Below, piece by piece: positions 7,368-11,412 of a stretch of DNA of 11,412 nucleotides. The position numbers and the translations under genes are program-made. Position 1 is the first letter of the stretch. Every line of letters starts with the position of its first letter. The notes below the pieces were generated by a model. It was not told the origin of the DNA and did no database searches. It saw only the letters and a list, made by a program, of their open reading frames with translations. This stretch comes from an uncultured Olegusella sp. (GTDB lineage Bacteria > Actinomycetota > Coriobacteriia > Coriobacteriales > Atopobiaceae), in NCBI RefSeq assembly GCF_947253395.1, contig NZ_CAMXYY010000046.1:1-11412 (forward strand), given 5' to 3'.

Positions 7368-8495
7368 TTAAAAGTCATTACTTGCAGGCAACTCATTCCA
7401 CGTATTGACAAAATCATGGTATGTACCTGCAATGATGGCTTCCCGAGCATCACGCATCAACTGTAGGAGATAAAAAATATTGTGCTGTGATAACAAAATG
7501 CCACCGAGCATTTCATTTTGCTTAACCAAATGATGGAGGTAAGCGCGCGTATAGCCCCCTTGGCATACGGGGCAATGACACTGTGCATCCAAAGGAGCGG
7601 CATCGTGAATAAAGCGAGCATTTTTGAGATTGATACGACCTTCACTTGAAAACGCTGTACCCATACGAGCAGTACGCGTAGGAAGCACACAGTCAAACAT
7701 ATCAATCCCACAAGCCACGCCACGCACCAAAGTTGTGGGATTGCCAACACCCATTAAGTAGCGAGGTTTGTTACGTGGCATATACTCAGAGACCAAAGGT
7801 GTCAACGTCTCAAACATCGTTTGATGATCCTCGCCTACTGAATAGCCGCCAATACCATAACCTGGGAAGTTGCCGCACTTCTCTAGGTGGCGCAGACTTC
7901 TCAAACGCAAATCCATATCCATACCACCCTGAACAATGCCAAAAAGTGCCTGGTCTTTGCGGGTATGTGCCTTATAACAGCGTTCAGCCCACTTGCTTGA
8001 AAGCTCAACCGCACGCTCAACAAAACTACGCGTTGCAGGATAGCCAGGACACTGATCTAACTGCATCACAATATCAGCGCCCAGCTTTTGAGCTATCTCC
8101 ATATTGTCTTCAGGAGTCCAAAAGACATAACTTCCGTCGTAATCTACTGCTCGAAAACGCACACCCTCATCACTGAGCTTGACAAAATCACCATGTGAAA
8201 AGACCTGAAATCCACCTGAATCGGTGAGGATAGGTCCATGCCACTGCATAAAATCATGCAGACCACCCATCTCAGCAACTAAGTCTGCACCTGGGCGCAT
8301 TGATAAATGGTAGGTATTTGCCAGCAAAATCTTGGTGCCCAACTCAGATAGAGTCGAAGTCATCAGACCCTTTACCGTTGCCTTGGTACCCACTGGCATA
8401 AAAATAGGGGTGGGAATATCACCATGAGGCGTATGTAAGACACCTGCGCGTGCATGGGTTTTTGGATCTTCTGCGATGATGTCGTACTCAAACAT
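7368..8495 (-). CDS. tgt: tRNA-guanine transglycosylase (bacterial Tgt, preQ1 type)
   Basis: Tgt swaps guanine 34 for the queuosine precursor preQ1 in tRNAs with GUN anticodons (Tyr, His, Asn, Asp). The 375-residue protein is of normal length. It has TDSGGFQVFS at 91-100 with active-site D92, the substrate-pocket stretch LDQC at 146-149 (usually DEC), GIVQGG at 186-191, GGYSVGE at 216-222, and DMFDCVLPTR at 265-274, which carries the nucleophilic Asp. The zinc site is C306, C308, C311 and H338. The valine of SVGE (V220) is kept; eukaryotic queuine enzymes have Gly at that place, so preQ1 use is the better inference, in agreement with queA nearby. The ATG at 8493-8495 follows a modest GAGG-like ribosome site. 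It lies about 35 bp beyond the ptsH terminator and may head the tgt-secD-secF-recJ-rel series, though I see no convincing promoter for it. Confidence 0.96.
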   Translation of the reverse strand: MFEYDIIAEDPKTHARAGVLHTPHGDIPTPIFMPVGTKATVKGLMTSTLSELGTKILLANTYHLSMRPGADLVAEMGGLHDFMQWHGPILTDSGGFQVFSHGDFVKLSDEGVRFRAVDYDGSYVFWTPEDNMEIAQKLGADIVMQLDQCPGYPATRSFVERAVELSSKWAERCYKAHTRKDQALFGIVQGGMDMDLRLRSLRHLEKCGNFPGYGIGGYSVGEDHQTMFETLTPLVSEYMPRNKPRYLMGVGNPTTLVRGVACGIDMFDCVLPTRTARMGTAFSSEGRINLKNARFIHDAAPLDAQCHCPVCQGGYTRAYLHHLVKQNEMLGGILLSQHNIFYLLQLMRDAREAIIAGTYHDFVNTWNELPASNDF

Positions 8496-8529
8496 ACTGC
8501 CTCGTCATTCTTATCTACAAAATACCAAC

Positions 8530-8561
8530 AAAAAGCCCAGCACATACTGGTGCTGGGCTTT
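8530..8561 (-). terminator. Rho-independent terminator of ptsH
   Basis: Two 12-base arms pair perfectly (8532-8543 and 8550-8561; on the minus strand AAAGCCCAGCAC and GTGCTGGGCTTT) around a 6-base loop. On the minus strand a run of five T ends the structure at 8534-8530. It lies 38 bp past the ptsH stop and before the tgt start, so it should separate the ptsH transcript from tgt. Confidence 0.9.
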
Positions 8562-8598
8562 GATGTGCCATAAACTGCACAAGTGCTCCTCGATGTGC

Positions 8599-8871
8599 CT
8601 ACTCGCCGAAGCCGCTGTCAATAAGAGCAATCAGAGCGTCGAGGGCTTCCTGCTCGTCAGGACCGTCACATGCAAGCTCAACGGTGGTACCGGTACCCAA
8701 GCCAGCAGCCAAAACCATCATGATGGAGTTAGCCTTAACAGGAGCACTGTCCTTGTCAACGTTACGAATCGTAATCTTGGACTGGTACTTCTTGACCTCA
8801 CTGACGAACACGGATGCGGGACGGGCGTGCAGGCCAGTAGCGTTCGTGATCGTCGTCTGCTTCGAAACCAT
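8599..8871 (-). CDS. ptsH: HPr phosphocarrier protein of the phosphotransferase system
   Basis: HPr takes phosphate from enzyme I on a histidine and passes it to the sugar-specific EIIA proteins in the cytoplasm. The 90-residue length is normal. The phospho-acceptor is H15 in TGLHARPAS (12-20). The regulatory serine site of Gram-positive HPr is recognisable as S49 in KANSIMMVL (47-53), so control by HPr kinase is possible; no hprK is in the window. The C-terminal LDALIALIDSGFGE is typical of the family. The ATG at 8869-8871 has AAGGAG 6 bases upstream. The gene stands alone between a divergent plus-strand gene and its own terminator; ptsI is not adjacent, unlike in many bacteria. Confidence 0.96.
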   Translation of the reverse strand: MVSKQTTITNATGLHARPASVFVSEVKKYQSKITIRNVDKDSAPVKANSIMMVLAAGLGTGTTVELACDGPDEQEALDALIALIDSGFGE

Positions 8872-8877
8872 ACTGGA

Positions 8878-8883
8878 CTCCTT
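8878..8883 (-). promoter_or_regulatory. Ribosome binding site of ptsH
   Basis: AAGGAG on the minus strand, 6 bases before the ptsH ATG: a near-consensus site, fitting the high expression usual for HPr. Confidence 0.85.
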
Positions 8884-8892
8884 AGATGAGAG

Positions 8893-8910
8893 GGCGAGAA
8901 GGTTCTCGCC
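8893..8910 (-). repeat. Perfect inverted repeat in the ptsH leader
   Basis: GGCGAGAA at 8893-8900 and TTCTCGCC at 8903-8910 are exact reverse complements separated by 2 bases. The dyad lies between the ptsH promoter candidate and its ribosome site. As DNA it looks like an operator for a dimeric regulator; as RNA it could fold with a 6-7 bp stem. It has no T-run after it, so it is unlikely to be a terminator. Confidence 0.7.
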
Positions 8911-8925
8911 GTTGGACTTAATGTC

Positions 8926-8934
8926 ATTCTAGCA
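8926..8934 (-). promoter_or_regulatory. Candidate extended -10 promoter of ptsH
   Basis: The minus strand reads TGCTAGAAT, an extended -10 element (TGn plus TAGAAT), with RNA start expected near 8919. This leaves a leader of about 48 bases that contains the 8893-8910 dyad. No clear -35 hexamer is seen, as is allowed for extended -10 promoters. Confidence 0.5.
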
Positions 8935-9001
8935 AACATCAAGGCATAATATCGGCGAGCTAATTCCAGATACGACAGAATAGAATTTATGTGGTAACAC
9001 T

Positions 9002-9007
9002 TATACT
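9002..9007 (+). promoter_or_regulatory. Candidate -10 element for the coiled-coil gene
   Basis: TATACT lies 39 bases before the ATG at 9047. No convincing -35 is found at the normal distance, so the call is weak. The ribosome site is AAAGGG at 9035-9040, 6 bases from the ATG. The 175 bp region 8872-9046 is the shared upstream region of this gene and divergent ptsH. Confidence 0.3.
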
Positions 9008-9046
9008 GATTTTTAGCGTTTTGCAGATATAGCGAAAGGGAACACG

Positions 9047-10339
9047 ATGAAGCTCTTCTTCGCAAATGGGACAAAAAAAGACGAACAGGGTATCACTCCT
9101 GAGGCAGTACCTTCAGCAGATACGGCTGACAGCTATCCTTCTGCCAATAACTCAATTGCAACTGATGAGCCAACAGCGAGCGAATTATCCGCTGAAAGCG
9201 ACGAAAAGCCGCTCTCTGAAAATGCATTTCTCGCAGGTATTGCTGCTCTGCGTGAGGTACATCATGCCTCTAGGCGCACCGAGGAAGCTCGGCAACGTCT
9301 CGCCGAACTTCAGGCTGAAATCGAGGAGGACAGCGATGAGCTCAATCACCGTCTGTCCATTGAGCATAATTTTGAGCAAATCATCGCACGTAATACCGCC
9401 GAACTTGAACAAGCAAGCACCGATGAAAAAGACGCGCATGCTCGTGGTGACCTTGCGAGTGCAACTCGTAGCGATCTCACAAAACAGCTTGAGGCGATGA
9501 AAGCCAAACATGAGGAGAAGCTTGGCCCCTACCGTGGTCTTATGGAAACCACCAAGGCGCGCGCTGATGATGCATCACGTGCCCTCGGCGAGGCTCGCCG
9601 CGATGCTAAATCTGCCGAATCCCAAGAAGCAGAAGCGGTACGCAATCGCGATGCAGCAATAGCCTCGGCAAACCGTGCAGTTGATACCGCACGAGACCGC
9701 TTGCAACGCGCACAGGACGAGCTTACCCGTGCAAAGCAAAGCCAAAACACCACTCAAAGCACCACCGATCGTCTGCTGCACCAAGTCATTACCGAACAGG
9801 CAGCACTTGACCTTGCCAAACAAAAGGTTCCCAGCGTAACAACAGAGGCCGATCAACGCGTTGAAACTGCGCAGACCTATCTCGCTTCGCGCAAGCAGAT
9901 TTTGGCCGAGGTGGAACATCAGGCAAGTGAGGCCAAGGCCGAGGCGGGTGCCCGCAAAGAAGAATATGACGAGCTCTATAAACAGGCTATGGCTGACGAA
10001 GAGGTACTCAAAAAGCAGATTGCGGTCTGCGATAGCGATCTTGAGCAAGCAAATGACAACGCCGCTGAGGCTCGCGAGCGTGCAGATGTTGCACAAGCAG
10101 CGCTCAATGAGGCTAACGATATCCACTCCACGCCTGAAGTGACTACCGAGCTGCACGAACGCATCGCAAGCTCGCAAGAACAAGCAGCCGCTATGAGTGC
10201 TGAGGCTGATGCTCTTGCCCAAAAAGAACATATACTCAGAACCGAAACTCGTGGTTCACGCGCATTGATTATCAGTGTCGCTATTGTGCTTGTCATCCTC
10301 ATCGCAGTGGTGGTTTGGCTGCTTTTCTTTTCCAAGTAA
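9047..10339 (+). CDS. Coiled-coil protein with a C-terminal membrane anchor, function unknown
   Basis: I do not recognise this 430-residue protein. Residues 1-58 are Ser/Thr/Asp/Glu-rich and probably disordered, with no signal peptide. Residues about 60-402 are rich in Ala, Glu, Gln, Arg and Lys with long helical heptad-like runs, so a coiled coil is likely. Residues 406-427 form one hydrophobic helix ending in FFSK, which should place the long N-terminal part in the cytoplasm (tail-anchored). Prolines fall at 161, 262 and 363, exactly 101 residues apart. Around the last two the sequence repeats as QAAL, 7-9 residues, PxVTTE, then R(V/I) four residues later, suggesting tandem helical units. 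It is the only plus-strand gene, divergent from ptsH and convergent with queA. Alternatives are a cell-envelope or division scaffold, but nothing in the sequence decides this. The frame is long and unbroken, with codon use like its neighbours. Confidence 0.85.
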   Translation: MKLFFANGTKKDEQGITPEAVPSADTADSYPSANNSIATDEPTASELSAESDEKPLSENAFLAGIAALREVHHASRRTEEARQRLAELQAEIEEDSDELNHRLSIEHNFEQIIARNTAELEQASTDEKDAHARGDLASATRSDLTKQLEAMKAKHEEKLGPYRGLMETTKARADDASRALGEARRDAKSAESQEAEAVRNRDAAIASANRAVDTARDRLQRAQDELTRAKQSQNTTQSTTDRLLHQVITEQAALDLAKQKVPSVTTEADQRVETAQTYLASRKQILAEVEHQASEAKAEAGARKEEYDELYKQAMADEEVLKKQIAVCDSDLEQANDNAAEARERADVAQAALNEANDIHSTPEVTTELHERIASSQEQAAAMSAEADALAQKEHILRTETRGSRALIISVAIVLVILIAVVVWLLFFSK

Positions 10340-10380
10340 GCACCAGCAATCACGATGAGGTTGACGCGCACAAAAGACGA
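10340..10380. other. Convergent gap between the coiled-coil gene and queA
   Basis: These 41 bp separate two converging stop codons. I see no hairpin with a T-run in either direction, so how these two transcripts end is not evident from sequence. Confidence 0.6.
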
Positions 10381-11412
10381 TTACTCGATAAACATGGCGT
10401 CTCCAAAGGAGAAGAAACGGTACTTCTCGTTAACTGCATGCTGGTACGCAGAAAGAATCTGTTCTCGTGTCGCAAAGGCCGAAACCAACATCACCAGTGT
10501 CGAACGCGGTACATGGAAATTAGTGATTAGTCCATCTACTACGTGATAGGTAGAACCAGGCATGAGGTACAAATTGGTCGTGGCGCTATTGCGCGCCACG
10601 ATGTCGCCTTTGCCCCTTATCGCTGCAGAATCAGGAGCGTCTTCAAAATGACGCGCCGTTACAGGACACGCTGCTACAGGAGCCTCTGCTTCCCAGGCGC
10701 TTTCAAGCGAGCGAACGGCTGTCGTTCCCACTGCAATAACACGATGACCAGCAGCTTTGGTGGCATGTACTGCATCGACTACCTCCTGCGGAAGGTGATA
10801 GCGCTCGGTATGCATGACATGTTGGGTGGGGTCATCCTCGCTTACCAGACGGAAGGTATCAATACCCACCTCTAATTCCACCGCAACAATACCGATACCT
10901 GCAGCTTTTATACGATCGAGCAGTTCAGGCGTAAAGTGTAAGCCTGCCGTGGGAGCAGCAGCAGAATGTTCTTCTTGCATGGCATAAACCGTCTGATACT
11001 TTTCGGGATCACCCTCATACTTGGTGATATAGGGAGGCAAAGGCACATGACCTGCTTTGTGTATAGCCTCATCCAGGGTAAGGCCGTCAGTAGGAGTAAA
11101 ACGAATAAGGCGCCCGCCTTTGTTATCAGGAATAAAATCAAGGATTTCACCTGAAAGCACCACAGGAGAAGACTCAGACGCATGCAGGCCACCTTCGCGA
11201 TACTCCACCACAGCACCCTGCTTGAGACGCTTGCCTGGATTAACCAAACATTCCCACACATGACCCAACGGATCTTGATCTTCACGGCGCTTTAGCAACA
11301 GTGTTTCAGCAACACCACCCGTCTTGCGCTTGTGTCCCACAAGACGTGCGGGCATCACGCGAGTCTTATTGACAACAAGCAAATCTCCCGCTTCGAGATA
11401 GTCAAGTATGTC
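10381..11412 (-). CDS. queA: S-adenosylmethionine:tRNA ribosyltransferase-isomerase QueA, 5' end missing
   Basis: QueA transfers and isomerises the ribosyl part of S-adenosylmethionine onto preQ1 in tRNA, giving epoxyqueuosine, the step after Tgt. 343 codons are visible and the frame stays open through the right edge (DILDYLEAGDLLVVNKTRV), so the true start is outside. A TTG at 11380-11382 is in frame but internal to the conserved domain and is not taken as the start. Family motifs seen are NKTRVMPARL, MPLPPYI-like VPLPPYI, YQTVYA, SAAAPTAGLHFT, VGTTAVRSLE, TNFHVPRSTLVMLVSAFA and the C-terminal YRFFSFGDAMFIE. About 50 N-terminal residues are probably missing, which would make the whole protein near 390 residues, somewhat longer than the common 340-360. 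The extra length sits mainly between VRSLE and YLMPG. It is separated from tgt by the coiled-coil gene and ptsH. Confidence 0.95.
   Translation of the reverse strand, partial: DILDYLEAGDLLVVNKTRVMPARLVGHKRKTGGVAETLLLKRREDQDPLGHVWECLVNPGKRLKQGAVVEYREGGLHASESSPVVLSGEILDFIPDNKGGRLIRFTPTDGLTLDEAIHKAGHVPLPPYITKYEGDPEKYQTVYAMQEEHSAAAPTAGLHFTPELLDRIKAAGIGIVAVELEVGIDTFRLVSEDDPTQHVMHTERYHLPQEVVDAVHATKAAGHRVIAVGTTAVRSLESAWEAEAPVAACPVTARHFEDAPDSAAIRGKGDIVARNSATTNLYLMPGSTYHVVDGLITNFHVPRSTLVMLVSAFATREQILSAYQHAVNEKYRFFSFGDAMFIE

Noticed and set aside
8988..9007. Partial dyad around GTGGTAACAC upstream of the coiled-coil gene
   Set aside because: Only the 3-base arms pair exactly and the flanks do not; chance is likely.
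9575..10231. 218-codon minus-strand frame inside the coiled-coil gene
   Set aside because: The plus-strand frame is twice as long, has a ribosome site and a coherent coiled-coil plus membrane-anchor layout. The Leu/Cys-rich antisense product is what reverse reading of Ala/Glu/Gln codons gives.

Overview
The window is about 11.4 kb of ordinary-looking bacterial chromosome, apart from its first 50 bases, which are Illumina Nextera adapter sequence. Gene order and protein style point to a low- to mid-GC member of the Coriobacteriia (Actinomycetota), most likely an Atopobium/Lancefieldella/Olsenella-type organism. This placement is inference. It rests on a Gram-positive-type queA-tgt-secD-secF-recJ-rel order, on queuosine genes (rare in other Actinomycetota), on separate secD and secF genes, and on a bifunctional Rel protein. 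No rRNA, tRNA, CRISPR array, transposase or phage gene is visible.

Layout, from high to low coordinates along the minus strand: queA (5' end beyond the right edge); a plus-strand gene for a coiled-coil protein with a C-terminal membrane anchor; ptsH (HPr), with its own candidate promoter, a dyad in the leader and a strong terminator; then a closely packed series tgt, secD, secF, recJ and rel/relA (3' end lost at the adapter junction at base 50/51). secD and secF overlap by 8 bp, secF and recJ are 3 bp apart, and recJ and rel are 4 bp apart, so secD-secF-recJ-rel is almost certainly one transcription unit. tgt may be joined to it through a 174 bp gap that may also hold a secD promoter.

Functionally, QueA and Tgt belong to queuosine modification of tRNA. 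SecD and SecF pull on exported proteins at the Sec translocon. RecJ is a 5'-3' single-strand DNA exonuclease of repair and recombination. Rel makes and degrades (p)ppGpp. HPr is the phosphocarrier of the sugar PTS.

The most unusual item is the recJ gene. Its 1095-residue product is a complete RecJ nuclease followed, in the same uninterrupted frame, by a complete superfamily 2 DEAH-box (RecQ-like) helicase. The apt gene, which in many Gram-positive bacteria lies between recJ and relA, is absent here. Other points of interest are the tail-anchored coiled-coil protein with prolines spaced exactly 101 residues apart, the perfect dyad just downstream of the ptsH promoter candidate, the missing yajC, and the non-standard residues in the SecD/SecF transmembrane signatures. 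I found no clear evidence of a wholly new multi-gene system.
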